Source of the DNA: Chitinophagales bacterium
Lineage (GTDB): Bacteria; Bacteroidota; Bacteroidia; Chitinophagales; JADIYW01
Length of the DNA: 43,889 nucleotides
Assembly (NCBI GenBank): GCA_023957215.1
Contig: JAMLHH010000025.1
Location: 1 to 43,889 of the forward strand
Direction: 5' to 3'
Notes under the pieces: generated by a model
What the model saw: only the letters and a program-made list of their open reading frames with translations
Database searches by the model: none
Told to the model about the DNA's origin: nothing
Shown here: positions 1 through 8,500 of the stretch, piece by piece
How the letters are laid out: every line of letters begins with the position of its first letter
Numbering within the stretch: position 1 is the first letter of the stretch
Program-made: the position numbers and the translations under genes

Positions 1-1
1 A

Positions 2-649
2 ATGGCAAGGTCAGCCGGACATCCTATTATTGGTGTTACATATAGGAAAGCTCCCGAAGATCCCTTTCCTGCTGCATTAGAAGATGCCAAAACCGTCTAT
101 CAACAACTATTAGACGATGGCTATAAGAATATCATCGTTTCAGGTGACTCGGCCGGCGGTGGCTTATCTTTGGCTTTAACGATGGAATTGATACGTGAAA
201 AGAAACCATTGCCTCATGCTTTGGTACTTTTGTCACCTTGGACAGATTTGACCAGTTCGGGAGATAGTGTAAAAAGAAAAGCTGCTGTTGATCCACTTAT
301 CGGACCTGAGCTTTTGGAAGTTTTTGCAGAAAAGTATGCAGCCGGGCAAGCCTTAGATAACCCGTTGATTTCACCACTTTTTGGAGATTTTCATAATTTT
401 CCACCTACATTGATTCAAGTAGGAACAGATGAAGTGCTTTTGGATGACTCTGTCAGATTAGCCAAAAAAATGAAAGATCGAGGTGTCAGCGTAGAATTAG
501 AAATTTGGGAAAATATGATGCACGTCTTTCAATGGTTGGCAGGATTGACACCTGAAGCCAATAATGCCATTAAAGATATTGGAGAGTTTGTCAATAAACA
601 AGAAGTTCTATCTACCAACAAAGAATCCTTACACAAAGAAATTTATTAG
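2..649 (+). CDS. Alpha/beta hydrolase fold-3 esterase (HSL-like), 5' partial
   Basis: This is the C-terminal part of a carboxylesterase/lipase of the hormone-sensitive-lipase family. The reading frame is open at the left edge, so the N-terminal cap and the HGG oxyanion-hole motif lie outside the window and the first Met seen is probably internal. The nucleophile elbow GDSAGG is visible, with Ser at visible residue 50. The acidic residue is Asp143 in GTDEVL and the catalytic His is H174 in MMHVF. Order and spacing of the triad match the family. No signal peptide can be judged. The next gene starts 1 nt after the stop, so the two are probably cotranscribed. The substrate cannot be inferred. Confidence 0.85.
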   Translation: MARSAGHPIIGVTYRKAPEDPFPAALEDAKTVYQQLLDDGYKNIIVSGDSAGGGLSLALTMELIREKKPLPHALVLLSPWTDLTSSGDSVKRKAAVDPLIGPELLEVFAEKYAAGQALDNPLISPLFGDFHNFPPTLIQVGTDEVLLDDSVRLAKKMKDRGVSVELEIWENMMHVFQWLAGLTPEANNAIKDIGEFVNKQEVLSTNKESLHKEIY

Positions 650-650
650 A

Positions 651-1544
651 ATGGTGTACAGATTTTTGAGTGTTTGCATCACGTTTTTTTTTCTTATTAA
701 TATTTCTGCCCAATCTATCGAGTTGGTTTCTAAATTTGATACCAGATTAATGAAATACTACAAAGTAGATACTTGCAGAATGTATGAAACTGTCAAAAGT
801 GGAAATGTAAAAACCAAATATCTGACAAAGATTTATCTTTTTAATTCGGAAGGAAATATCTCTAAGGAAGTAGAATTTGATATCCGTACACACGATATCA
901 TACAAACCATCCTTTACAGCTATAATGGAGATCAAAATATTGTGCGAAAGGAAATCAGACAGTCCGGACGTGAATCTGTCATTTTTGATTATCAATATTA
1001 TGGTGGGAAATGGGTCGGAATGACGACTACTTATCCTTATTATAAAGAATATGAAGTACAAAGTACTGAGTCAGGATTGATCTTGGGTATCATCGGGAAA
1101 GCACAAACGCAAGAATTAGATCCTATCACTTATGAACCAACCGGAAAAGAAGTATTGGGTAAAATAGAAGAGTATGAATATCGGTATAATAGGTATAATA
1201 AAATCGTGAAAGAAAACTATTATTATATGGACAGACCTATATCCACTTCTATTTATCAATTTCCTCCTAATGGATACGGTGCTCCACTCAGTAAAAAATT
1301 TTTCAAAGTACAAGGAACAGACATGGTATTAGATTCGCTCAAGACACCTTTGACCTACACGACTTATTCCTATAATGGCACAGGCTTTTTAGAAGAAGAA
1401 TCTACGAAGGATGCCGAAGAAGGCACAAGCTATACTTTGAGTTATGAGTATGCTTTTTCGTATGATTCTCCTATCAATCAATACAAGCCCAAACAAAAAG
1501 TAAAGGAGAAATTTTGGTTAGGTAAAAATAAAGGCCAAGAGTAA
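651..1544 (+). CDS. Secreted protein of unknown function
   Basis: I do not recognise this family. The ATG at 651 is preferred because the peptide from there (MVYRFLSVCITFFFLINISAQS) is a good Sec signal peptide and it begins right after the upstream esterase stop. An in-frame start at 564 would run 87 nt into that gene. The 297-residue mature region is rich in Tyr, Glu and Lys and has several short strands of the form Y-x-Y-N-x-x-G, which recall YD-repeat-like beta structure but are too few to assign. It probably acts in the periplasm or outer membrane. It sits in a plus-strand run with the esterase and the following pseudouridine synthase (26-nt gap). Confidence 0.7.
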   Translation: MVYRFLSVCITFFFLINISAQSIELVSKFDTRLMKYYKVDTCRMYETVKSGNVKTKYLTKIYLFNSEGNISKEVEFDIRTHDIIQTILYSYNGDQNIVRKEIRQSGRESVIFDYQYYGGKWVGMTTTYPYYKEYEVQSTESGLILGIIGKAQTQELDPITYEPTGKEVLGKIEEYEYRYNRYNKIVKENYYYMDRPISTSIYQFPPNGYGAPLSKKFFKVQGTDMVLDSLKTPLTYTTYSYNGTGFLEEESTKDAEEGTSYTLSYEYAFSYDSPINQYKPKQKVKEKFWLGKNKGQE

Positions 1545-1570
1545 AACTTTTCCCGTTTTAACTATCAATA

Positions 1571-2254
1571 ATGGCGCTTTCAATTTTATATGAAGATAAT
1601 CACCTAATTGTTGTCAACAAACCAAGTGGGGTTTTGGTACAAGGAGATAAAACAGGAGATGTACCTATTTCTGATGATATCAAAGCTTATATCAAAGAAA
1701 AATACAACAAACAGGGTGAAGTCTTTTTGGGTACTATACACAGATTAGACCGCCCTGTATCAGGTATTGTAGTCTTTGCCAAAACAAGCAAAGCACTCAG
1801 TAGAATGAATGAACTGTTTAAGGCAAATGAAGTAAAAAAGACTTATTGGGCTGTCGTTCAAAATCCTCCTCAGCCAGAGATAGGGAAAATTATTTCTTAC
1901 TCTCTAAAAGACAGTGAAAAACTCAAAGCAAAGGTTTTTAAAGAAGCCGTTCCTGACAGTAAAATGTGTTCGTTAGATTATAAAACTTTGCAAAAATCTG
2001 AAAAGTATTATTTATTGGAAGTGCATTTACATACCGGCAGATATCATCAAATCCGAAGTCAACTTGCTTTTATCGGTTGTCCTATCAAAGGTGATATCAA
2101 GTACGGTTATCCACGAACCAATCCCAATGCAGGAATACATTTACATGCCAGAAAATTAGAGTTTGTGCATCCGATTAGGAAAGTACCTATAACAGTTATA
2201 GCACCGACTCCACAAGATGATATTTTATGGAAGACTTTTGAGGAAAACAGCTAA
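1571..2254 (+). CDS. RluA-family pseudouridine synthase
   Basis: This cytoplasmic enzyme isomerises uridine to pseudouridine in rRNA or tRNA. The family signature HRLDRPVSG is at residues 57-65, with catalytic Asp60. The C-terminal motif LHTGRYHQIRSQL is near residues 152-164. At 227 residues it lacks the N-terminal S4 RNA-binding domain of RluC and RluD, so it is a short RluA-type enzyme whose target base cannot be named. The ATG start gives a protein that begins directly at the catalytic domain (ILYEDNHLIVVNKPSG), as usual for this subgroup. It converges on gpmA across a 35-nt gap that holds an octamer repeat. Confidence 0.9.
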   Translation: MALSILYEDNHLIVVNKPSGVLVQGDKTGDVPISDDIKAYIKEKYNKQGEVFLGTIHRLDRPVSGIVVFAKTSKALSRMNELFKANEVKKTYWAVVQNPPQPEIGKIISYSLKDSEKLKAKVFKEAVPDSKMCSLDYKTLQKSEKYYLLEVHLHTGRYHQIRSQLAFIGCPIKGDIKYGYPRTNPNAGIHLHARKLEFVHPIRKVPITVIAPTPQDDILWKTFEENS

Positions 2255-2262
2255 TTTCTATT

Positions 2263-2290
2263 CAGTACATCGGTATATCGGTACATTGGT
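2263..2290. repeat. Short octamer repeat (3 units plus partial)
   Basis: Three 8-bp units, CAGTACAT, CGGTATAT and CGGTACAT, are followed by the partial unit TGGT. On the minus strand they read ATGTACCG, ATATACCG and ATGTACTG. This is the same octamer family as the long array at 33013-33144. It fills the gap between the convergent stops of the pseudouridine synthase and gpmA. Confidence 0.75.
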
Positions 2291-2892
2291 TAATTCTCCA
2301 CTCTTCTGACATTCATTTTATCGTCATACTCGTAAGTGATAGGTTGACCGGTAGCAATCTCGCGACTCAAAATTTCATCCGGTGTCAAGTTTTCAAGATT
2401 CATAATCAAAGCTCTCAAGCTATTACCATGTGCTACAACCAAGATATTTTTACCTTTTTCTAATTCCGGTAAAATTTTCGATTGAAAATAAGGCATGACC
2501 CTGTCTTCCGTATCTTTCAAACTTTCTCCGCCCGGAGGTTGGATATCATAAGATCTACGCCAAATATGTACTTGCTCTATTCCTACTTTTTCGGCTAATT
2601 CTTTCTTATTTAATCCTGTAATATCACCGTAATCTCTTTCATTAAGAGCCTGATTTTTGGCGACGGGAATATTTGTATGGTTGGTTTCTTCCAAAATAAT
2701 TTGCAAAGTATGCTGTGCACGTATTAATGCAGAAGTAAAAGCTTCATCAATAACTTCATTTTTTAATAGATCGCCGACTTTTCTTGCTTCTTCCTGACCT
2801 TTTTCAGTAATATCAATATCTTTCCAACCGGTAAATCGGTTTTCCAAATTCCATTGTGATTGACCGTGACGTACTAAGAATAATTTTGCCAT
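2290..2892 (-). CDS. gpmA: 2,3-bisphosphoglycerate-dependent phosphoglycerate mutase
   Basis: This cytosolic glycolytic and gluconeogenic enzyme interconverts 3- and 2-phosphoglycerate through a phosphohistidine. The phosphate-accepting motif LVRHGQS is at residues 6-12 (His9), the acid/base Glu is at about 85 (NERDYG), and the second catalytic His is H155 in VAHGNS. The [11 protein letters not shown] stretch typical of dPGM follows at 122-132. At 200 residues it is shorter than the roughly 250-residue E. coli enzyme but keeps all catalytic motifs; short forms are common in this phylum (from memory). It starts with ATG and has a candidate promoter just upstream. Confidence 0.92.
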   Translation of the reverse strand: MAKLFLVRHGQSQWNLENRFTGWKDIDITEKGQEEARKVGDLLKNEVIDEAFTSALIRAQHTLQIILEETNHTNIPVAKNQALNERDYGDITGLNKKELAEKVGIEQVHIWRRSYDIQPPGGESLKDTEDRVMPYFQSKILPELEKGKNILVVAHGNSLRALIMNLENLTPDEILSREIATGQPITYEYDDKMNVRRVEN

Positions 2893-2919
2893 TTTGTACT
2901 ATTTTCTTGAAATGTGCCA

Positions 2920-2953
2920 CAAAGATAAAAATCTATTGTCGATTTTATCCAAA
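2920..2953 (-). promoter_or_regulatory. Candidate promoter of gpmA
   Basis: On the minus strand there is a TATCTTTG box (2920-2927), an exact match to the Bacteroidota -7 element TAnnTTTG. A TTTG (2950-2953) lies 22 nt further upstream, slightly more than the usual 19-21. It lies in the 63-nt gap between the beta-helix gene and gpmA. Confidence 0.4.
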
Positions 2954-2955
2954 AT

Positions 2956-4743
2956 TTATTTCAAGACCACTTTCGATACATAAGATTTGAGTTGATTATC
3001 TTGTACATATATAAGATAAGTAGATTTCGGTAAATTTTTTAAACTAAGCCCTTGACCAACGGAATTGACATTTTGTTCCAAAACCTGCTGACCTTTTGAG
3101 TCAAAAATTGAAATTTGGAGCGGATATATCAGATTTTTATTTTTAGAAAAGAAAACTGATTCACTTGTCGGATTTGGATAAATCTGTATTGAGTTTAAAT
3201 CATTTTTATTCATAATTTGAGTAGGTACAGACTCGTCTTCCTTTTGGCACAAAGTATAGACTCCCGATTCATATCTCGTTTGGGCAGGATTTGTTCCTGT
3301 ATTTATTTTATTCGGCAAGCCTATTTCAGGCAAATCATTGGTCTGATAAAAAGTAGAGTTTTCATCTAAATAGTAAGTGATATCATTGAGTTCATTCGTA
3401 CCGGATGGCTTGATACTTCCTCTGATATTATCAGCATATTGAAAATGATTTTTACCTGTAATGGTATATAAACCTTTCAAAACTCCGCTATTTGTAATTT
3501 CATTCCCGACAAAATTTTGCTCATCCGTGGCAGGATTGTTGTTCATAAAAATTCCGTACAATTCAGCTCTATTTCTAAATAGGGTATTAAAAGGACCATT
3601 TTTCCCGTGACTGTCATCAATGACAATATTTTGTACAATATTACCTTCAAAAAGATTGGCATAAACATAATTTCCATGTAAAACGATATCTCCTGCTGCA
3701 TCTTTGGGTGATATAATAGTTCCTGTCCAAAAAGCTTCTCTCGAATAATTATAACCAAAAACATTTGCATTTGCTCCAGCTTGTAAAAGCATAGAATGTC
3801 TTAAATGCTTAAATATGTTGTTTTCTATTTTACATTCATTAGTAGTTATTTGGCAAACTACACCATAACCTTGTCCATCACCGCCATAAGCTTGTGCATC
3901 CTGAAAATAAGAATCTCGTACAGTTATATTTGTACATCTTTCTAGACAAATATGTGAAAAGTTGGCATCAAAACTGGATATTCCTTTTATCCACGATTGG
4001 GCGACATTGATAAAGTTGATATTTTTAATCTGAACACTACCTGCCTGAACTTTATTGACAATAGAAATACATTCAATCCCGATATTTTCAAGCATATTTA
4101 ATTTCAATATAAAAGGACTTCTATCCAAAGTATAATCTAATCTCAAAGGGCGATTGAGTCTCAACAGGTTTCCTTTTATGGCTACAATTTGTACAATTTG
4201 CCCGACAGTCCCTACAGCCCAATCGGAGACTACCCAATCAGCATCATTCATTTTCAATTGCATATAATCTCCTACCGAAAACTCACTTGCATCTTCCACT
4301 TCTATCTCTTGGACTCCTTTATTTGCGGTCGAAACCAAAGATGTCTGAATCTTGGTATTCGTTCCCGAAGCTCTGATACAATCTCTATTATTAACTGTCA
4401 TATCGAAAACAAACTTGGTACTATCTGCTCCTGCACCCCTGATAATCAGATTAGAACGCAAAGTCAATATTTTTTCAAAGAGGTATTCTCCGGCCGGAAA
4501 ATAAATGACAGTAGGTTCACCATTTAAGAGTGCTAAAGCTGCCGTAAAAGCGTTATCGTTAGGTGAGACACCTGTATTGTCACCTCCAAAGTCAAGTATA
4601 TTGATAAATCTGTCAAATTCCGGTGTCTCTCCATGATAACCGGCCGATGTCCAATCGACAGTCCTTTCTTCCGGAATGATACCGGCATTTAAACCTGTTA
4701 ATGGGAAAGCTAAAATTAAAAAAGCAATTAGATAGTGTTTCAT
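2956..4743 (-). CDS. Secreted beta-helix (pectate lyase-3-like) protein with T9SS sorting domain
   Basis: A 595-residue exported protein. Residues 1-20 form a signal peptide. From about 45 (ILDFGGDNTGVSPNDNAF) it has the start of the Pectate_lyase_3 / right-handed beta-helix fold, including YFPAGEY and IIRGAG strands, followed by parallel-helix coils with many Asn and Gly to about 470. Residues about 520-595 form a type IX secretion C-terminal domain, recognisable from IQIYPNPTSE, a central IFDSKGQ strand and the ending SYVSKVVLK. It should therefore cross the outer membrane through the T9SS and may be anchored on the surface. The fold suggests polysaccharide binding or cleavage, but no catalytic residues could be assigned. 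It is a single gene with no polysaccharide-utilisation genes beside it. Confidence 0.8.
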   Translation of the reverse strand: MKHYLIAFLILAFPLTGLNAGIIPEERTVDWTSAGYHGETPEFDRFINILDFGGDNTGVSPNDNAFTAALALLNGEPTVIYFPAGEYLFEKILTLRSNLIIRGAGADSTKFVFDMTVNNRDCIRASGTNTKIQTSLVSTANKGVQEIEVEDASEFSVGDYMQLKMNDADWVVSDWAVGTVGQIVQIVAIKGNLLRLNRPLRLDYTLDRSPFILKLNMLENIGIECISIVNKVQAGSVQIKNINFINVAQSWIKGISSFDANFSHICLERCTNITVRDSYFQDAQAYGGDGQGYGVVCQITTNECKIENNIFKHLRHSMLLQAGANANVFGYNYSREAFWTGTIISPKDAAGDIVLHGNYVYANLFEGNIVQNIVIDDSHGKNGPFNTLFRNRAELYGIFMNNNPATDEQNFVGNEITNSGVLKGLYTITGKNHFQYADNIRGSIKPSGTNELNDITYYLDENSTFYQTNDLPEIGLPNKINTGTNPAQTRYESGVYTLCQKEDESVPTQIMNKNDLNSIQIYPNPTSESVFFSKNKNLIYPLQISIFDSKGQQVLEQNVNSVGQGLSLKNLPKSTYLIYVQDNQLKSYVSKVVLK

Positions 4744-4880
4744 AGTGACTAAATTAATATATAATTTATTATTTTACAAAATATTACCTATTCATTTTTT
4801 GAAAATAAATGAAAACAGTCTGAGCTATCAAATAATTTTCACTTTGTCTGTTTTAATGTAAATAACTCAATTTAGATCAA

Positions 4881-5045
4881 ATGAATATGCGAAAGATAGT
4901 CGACGAGCCGGACATTCAAGCTTTACTTGCTAAAGATGAGATTCTAAAAGCAGTTTTTGAGCAGTACGGTACACTGTTCGTCGTCAGCGGTCTGCGATCT
5001 GTCACCTTACATTCCGTGCATACGGAAATGGTCGTTACGAAGTAA
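4881..5045 (+). pseudogene. Possible N-terminal fragment of a DNA-3-methyladenine glycosylase
   Basis: This is a 54-codon reading frame. Its first 32 or so residues look protein-like, with the core LLAKDEILKAVFEQYG. By memory this resembles the N-terminal helix of HhH-GPD DNA-3-methyladenine glycosylases, where such a segment precedes the first conserved hydrophobic helix. After that the frame runs into what looks like intergenic repeat sequence and stops. No helix-hairpin-helix or catalytic Asp is present, so if the identification is right it is a dead remnant. A chance ORF is the alternative. Confidence 0.3.
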
Positions 5046-5067
5046 CATTCATTTCCACATTTTCAAA

Positions 5068-5154
5068 TTTGCTAATTAACTTTGCGCTTCCTTTGTGTTC
5101 TTTGTGGTTAAAAGGGAAAGCGACATTCTCGAATTATCTAATTTGCTAATTAAC
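5068..5154. repeat. Direct repeat pair TTTGCTAATTAAC flanking TTTG-led decamers
   Basis: The 13-bp sequence TTTGCTAATTAAC occurs at 5068-5080 and again at 5142-5154. Between them lie TTTGCGCTTC, (C)TTTGTGTTC and TTTGTGGTTA, near-identical blocks in succession. Such strings are frequent in intergenic DNA of Bacteroidota (general knowledge). Confidence 0.6.
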
Positions 5155-5168
5155 CACGATGATCCGTT

Positions 5169-5202
5169 GTCTATCGTCTATCGTCTATCGTCTGTCATCT
5201 AT
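5169..5202. repeat. Heptamer tandem array (GTCTATC)
   Basis: Three exact GTCTATC units (5169-5189) are followed by GTCTGTC and a partial ATCTAT. The array ends 1 nt before the proA stop codon, so it lies immediately 3' of proA. The unit length (7) and sequence differ from the octamer family elsewhere in the window. Confidence 0.8.
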
Positions 5203-5203
5203 A

Positions 5204-6451
5204 TTACCTCACCTGCCCTTTCCCTCTACAAATCCATTTTTCGGTCGTTAGTTTTTCCAAAGCAAAAGGACCTCTTGCATGCAACTTTTGTGTAGAGATA
5301 CCGATTTCTGCACCCAAACCGAAGACTCCGCCGTCAGTGAAGCGGGTAGAAGCGTTGACATATACAGCGGCAGCATCTACATCATTGAGAAACTGTTCGC
5401 CTAATTGCTCGTTAGAAGTGACTATCGCCTCAGAGTGTTTGGAAGAATATTTCTGAATGTGATCTAAAGCCTCATCGATATTGTCCACCACTTTGACAGA
5501 GCATTTCTGGCTCAAGTATTCCATACCGAAGTTTTCTTCTGTAGCTTTTTGTAGATGCGTATATCCGGCTTGATTGAGTACCCGGTATGCATCCTCATCA
5601 GCAAAAACTTCTACATCGAAATCGTTGAAACCCGGGATAAGTTTGGGTAGAAATTCTAAAGCGACTTTTTTATCTACCAAAACAGTATCTAATGAATTAC
5701 AAACGCTTGGACGTTGAGTCTTGGCATTGACGACTATTTTGGCAGCCTTGTCCAAATCAGCAGTAGATTCCACATACGTGTGGCAAACACCTGCCCCGGT
5801 TTCTATGGTCGGAACTTTAGAGTGTTCTCTTACAAAATTGATTAATTGTTGTGAACCTCTCGGAATGATGATATCCACATATCTATCTGCTTCTAAAAGC
5901 TCTTTCACAAACTTTCTATCTACCGGTAAAAGTTGTACGATATCCTTTGATAAGCCTTTCTTATCGAGAACTTTATGTATCAAGTTGACTAAAACGATAT
6001 TGGTAAATTCAGCATCGGAACCGCCTCTCAAAACAACAGCATTCCCGGAACGTAAACAAAGTGACGCTACATCTATTGTAACATTCGGGCGGGCTTCATA
6101 AATCACACCTACTACACCGAGTGAAACAGCTACCTTTTGAATATTCAAACCTTGATTGGTTGTATATTCGGAAATCAATTTTCCGGTAGGGTCGGGGAGT
6201 AGAGCGACAGCATTTAAGCCGTCTATCAGTCCCTGTATCCTATCGTGATTGAGCATTAATCTATCTTTCTTTGGATTGCTGTCATCCATGCGATTCAAGT
6301 CTTTTTGATTTTCAGAAAGGATGTATTTTTTATTCATTTCCAAGACTTTTGCCAAATCTAAAAGCAAATCTTTTCTATTTTGATCCGATAAAGATTTTAG
6401 TTGTAAAGAAGCTTTTTTCGTTGCTTTCAAAAGGTGAATGATACTGTCCAT
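5204..6451 (-). CDS. proA: Gamma-glutamyl phosphate reductase (proline synthesis)
   Basis: This cytosolic enzyme reduces gamma-glutamyl phosphate to glutamate semialdehyde with NADPH, the second step of proline synthesis. The protein is 415 residues, the normal family length. Visible motifs are GVVGVIYEARPNVT (112-125), the nucleotide-fold segment LRSGNAVVLRGG (133-144), and the catalytic Cys251 in PSVCNSLDTVLV. No proB or proC is adjacent, so the pathway is split in this genome. It is divergent from the metallo-beta-lactamase-fold gene with 63 nt between them. Confidence 0.95.
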   Translation of the reverse strand: MDSIIHLLKATKKASLQLKSLSDQNRKDLLLDLAKVLEMNKKYILSENQKDLNRMDDSNPKKDRLMLNHDRIQGLIDGLNAVALLPDPTGKLISEYTTNQGLNIQKVAVSLGVVGVIYEARPNVTIDVASLCLRSGNAVVLRGGSDAEFTNIVLVNLIHKVLDKKGLSKDIVQLLPVDRKFVKELLEADRYVDIIIPRGSQQLINFVREHSKVPTIETGAGVCHTYVESTADLDKAAKIVVNAKTQRPSVCNSLDTVLVDKKVALEFLPKLIPGFNDFDVEVFADEDAYRVLNQAGYTHLQKATEENFGMEYLSQKCSVKVVDNIDEALDHIQKYSSKHSEAIVTSNEQLGEQFLNDVDAAAVYVNASTRFTDGGVFGLGAEIGISTQKLHARGPFALEKLTTEKWICRGKGQVR

Positions 6452-6514
6452 ATTTAATTGTTTCTTATATTTTTTAGTTGATTCAACTATCTTTATCCAA
6501 TATTTTAAAAATAG

Positions 6515-7525
6515 ATGAAACGAATTGTAAAAATTACTTCAATTCTTATTGCCATCATCTTCATAGCAATAGGTGTAAAGATAGCAACTTTAGGTGAAAA
6601 AATAGATTTTTCGCTTCTTAGTAAATTTGTATATCACGATGATTTAAAGAATGAAAAAAGTGTCAATCTGAAATACTTTGGCACTTCATGCTTTGCCTTT
6701 ACTTATAATGGAGAAACGTATTTGACAGATCCATTTTACAGCAACCCCAATATAGGTCAATTGCTCACAGGGAAATATGATGATAGGAGTGATTTGATAG
6801 AAAAGTTCCTTGGAGAGTTAGATGATGTCAGTCTGCTCAGCATTTCGCACGGACATTATGACCATTGTTTGGATTTTAGCTCTTTTGTGACCAAATATGA
6901 TGATAGTCTGAAAATAGTAACCAGTCAGAGTACTTTAAATGAACTCAATCCCGAAATAAAAAAACATCCGACTTGGCAAAAAGTACCAATCAACGACAAT
7001 AAAAATGAGCATTGGATATATAGTAAGAAAAAGAATTTCAGAATTTTCCCTGTAGAAGGTTTTCATCAACCTCATTTTGCAAATTTCGTTTTAGCTTCCG
7101 GTACTTATAATCAACCATTGGGAAAAATGCCTGCTCAAGTATGGCAGTGGGAAGAGGGCGGAACGAATAGTTTTGTCTTGGATATTATGAATAGAGATGA
7201 AATATATGTCCGGTATTTTATTTTTTCAGGCGGATTGAAAGAGCAGGGGAAAGCAAAGTTGATAGAGTTGGCGAAAGAGCATCCGGTAGATATACTTTTT
7301 GCAGCTTATTTTGACGAGCGACATACTGATCATCCTTTGGATGAGTTATTTCAATTACTTCAACCCAAAGAAATCATCATGCATCATTGGAATGATTTTT
7401 TCAGCAGTCCTTATAAAGAGGTAAGAAAACTTAGAAATTCTAAAATAGAAAAAGTATTGATAGAAAAGAGTGAAAAGAAATATCCCGTATCGGTGATGAT
7501 GCCATTTACGGAAATAAATCTTTAA
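6515..7525 (+). CDS. Membrane-anchored metallo-beta-lactamase-fold hydrolase
   Basis: A 336-residue protein with an N-terminal hydrophobic segment (about residues 5-23) that is either a signal anchor or an uncleaved signal peptide. The metal-binding motif HGHYDH is at 112-117. Before it come a conserved-looking YFGTSCFAF and the metal-site segment TDPFYSNP. Later His residues (FHQPHFANF; MHHWNDFF) could complete a dinuclear site. The layout (tested substrate loop YTDPF, then HxHxDH) resembles lactonase/phosphodiesterase-like MBL proteins such as the UlaG/RomA group, but the substrate is unknown. Its stop overlaps the stop of the convergent FtsE-like gene by 4 nt. Confidence 0.75.
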   Translation: MKRIVKITSILIAIIFIAIGVKIATLGEKIDFSLLSKFVYHDDLKNEKSVNLKYFGTSCFAFTYNGETYLTDPFYSNPNIGQLLTGKYDDRSDLIEKFLGELDDVSLLSISHGHYDHCLDFSSFVTKYDDSLKIVTSQSTLNELNPEIKKHPTWQKVPINDNKNEHWIYSKKKNFRIFPVEGFHQPHFANFVLASGTYNQPLGKMPAQVWQWEEGGTNSFVLDIMNRDEIYVRYFIFSGGLKEQGKAKLIELAKEHPVDILFAAYFDERHTDHPLDELFQLLQPKEIIMHHWNDFFSSPYKEVRKLRNSKIEKVLIEKSEKKYPVSVMMPFTEINL

Positions 7526-8250
7526 AAATCTTCATCGTCAGCATCCGAAGAATGTTGACCGGGTTTCATGACGACATGGTTGAGCTTTTTATTAGAACAT
7601 ATGTAAACAGTTCCGGGAAATTGATCTATCAATTGCAAATTATGTGTCGCCATTAACACAGGAGTGCCAAGTTCTTTATGAACGTCAAAAAGAAGATGCA
7701 TAATATCTTCAGTGGTTTTAGGATCGAGATTTCCTGTAGGCTCGTCGGCTAAGATGATTTCGGGATTATTGAGTAAGGCACGCGCTATAACGACACGTTG
7801 TTGTTCGCCGCCGCTCATTTGGTGTGGCATGCTGTTGAGCTTATGACTGAGTCCTACTAATTCAAGTGCTTCTTTGATTTTGTTGTTAATTAACACTTTG
7901 TCTTCCCAACCGGTTGCTTGTAAAACAAACTTTAGATTTTGCTCTACATTTCTATCAGTGAGCAACTGAAAATCTTGAAATATGATACCTATCTTTCGTC
8001 TGAAAAAAGGTATTTGAGACGATTTGATGTTTTTTAAATCATAGCCTGCTACTTCTACTGTGCCAGCACTCTTGATTCTTAAATCACCATACATTGTTTT
8101 TAAGAAAGAACTTTTACCGCTTCCGGTTTTTCCTACGATATAGATAAAATCACCTTTGCAAATTTCAATATTAATATTGGATAAAATCTCTGAATCTTCC
8201 TGATAGACCTGAAGATTTTTGATATTGGCGACAGCTTGCTGGTTACTCAT
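7522..8250 (-). CDS. ftsE: FtsE-like ABC transporter ATP-binding protein
   Basis: This is a 242-residue ATPase. Walker A GKTGSGKSS is at 40-48, the Q-loop is near FQDFQLL (91-97), the ABC signature MSGGEQQR is at 145-152 and Walker B IILADEPTG is at 165-173. The GKTGSGKSSFLKTMYGDL form and FFRRKIGIIFQDF strongly resemble FtsE, which with FtsX controls peptidoglycan hydrolases at the division site. No ftsX is adjacent, so the partner must be elsewhere, and a LolD-type role is the main alternative. A good promoter lies upstream (8301-8330). Confidence 0.8.
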   Translation of the reverse strand: MSNQQAVANIKNLQVYQEDSEILSNINIEICKGDFIYIVGKTGSGKSSFLKTMYGDLRIKSAGTVEVAGYDLKNIKSSQIPFFRRKIGIIFQDFQLLTDRNVEQNLKFVLQATGWEDKVLINNKIKEALELVGLSHKLNSMPHQMSGGEQQRVVIARALLNNPEIILADEPTGNLDPKTTEDIMHLLFDVHKELGTPVLMATHNLQLIDQFPGTVYICSNKKLNHVVMKPGQHSSDADDEDF

Positions 8251-8300
8251 TTTACTCGATGGCTAATTTTTGTTTTCTATAAATTCTTTTGCGGTAGAGA

Positions 8301-8330
8301 CAAAGTTAATGTAAAATTTGAGCTTTACAA
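8301..8330 (-). promoter_or_regulatory. Promoter of the ftsE-like gene
   Basis: The minus strand reads TTG (8328-8330), 19 nt, then TAACTTTG (8301-8308). This fits the Bacteroidota sigma-ABfr consensus TTTG-N19/21-TAnnTTTG. It is 50 nt upstream of the ATG at 8250. Confidence 0.5.
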
Positions 8331-8377
8331 TCTCACTAAATTAATAATTGTAAAATATGGGAATAAAATAAATTTCT

Positions 8378-8385
8378 TATTTTTG
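8378..8385 (+). promoter_or_regulatory. -7 element of the tRNA-Arg promoter
   Basis: TATTTTTG matches TAnnTTTG and ends 12 nt before the mature tRNA 5' end. No well-spaced -33 TTG was found, so only the -7 box is proposed. Confidence 0.3.
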
Positions 8386-8397
8386 ACGCTCCTTTTA

Positions 8398-8469
8398 GGC
8401 TTTATAGTATAATGGATATTACGCAGGTTTCCGGAGCCTGAGATTCAGGTTCGATTCCTGATGAGGCCA
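8398..8469 (+). tRNA. tRNA-Arg (anticodon CCG)
   Basis: The cloverleaf is readable by eye. The acceptor strands GGCTTTA (8398-8404) and TGAGGCC (8462-8468) pair with two G-U wobbles. The anticodon stem-loop is CAGGT-TTCCGGA-GCCTG, giving anticodon CCG, and the T arm is TCAGG-TTCGATT-CCTGA. The discriminator base is A. CCA is not encoded and must be added enzymatically. It reads CGG arginine codons. Confidence 0.92.
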
Positions 8470-8500
8470 CTCTTGGTATTGAAGATACTGTCTGAGAAAC

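Larger units (their letters stand above)
4744..5203. other. Gap holding a gene fragment and mixed short repeats
   Basis: This 460-nt gap lies between the beta-helix gene and proA. It holds a possible DNA-glycosylase fragment (4881-5045) and two copies of TTTGCTAATTAAC (5068-5080 and 5142-5154). Between the copies are three decamer-like blocks starting TTTG (5081, 5092, 5101), and at 5169-5202 there is a heptamer array. No intact gene was seen. Confidence 0.6.

Noticed and set aside
5721..6101. 126-codon ORF antisense to proA
   Set aside because: Fully inside proA, which has all its catalytic motifs.
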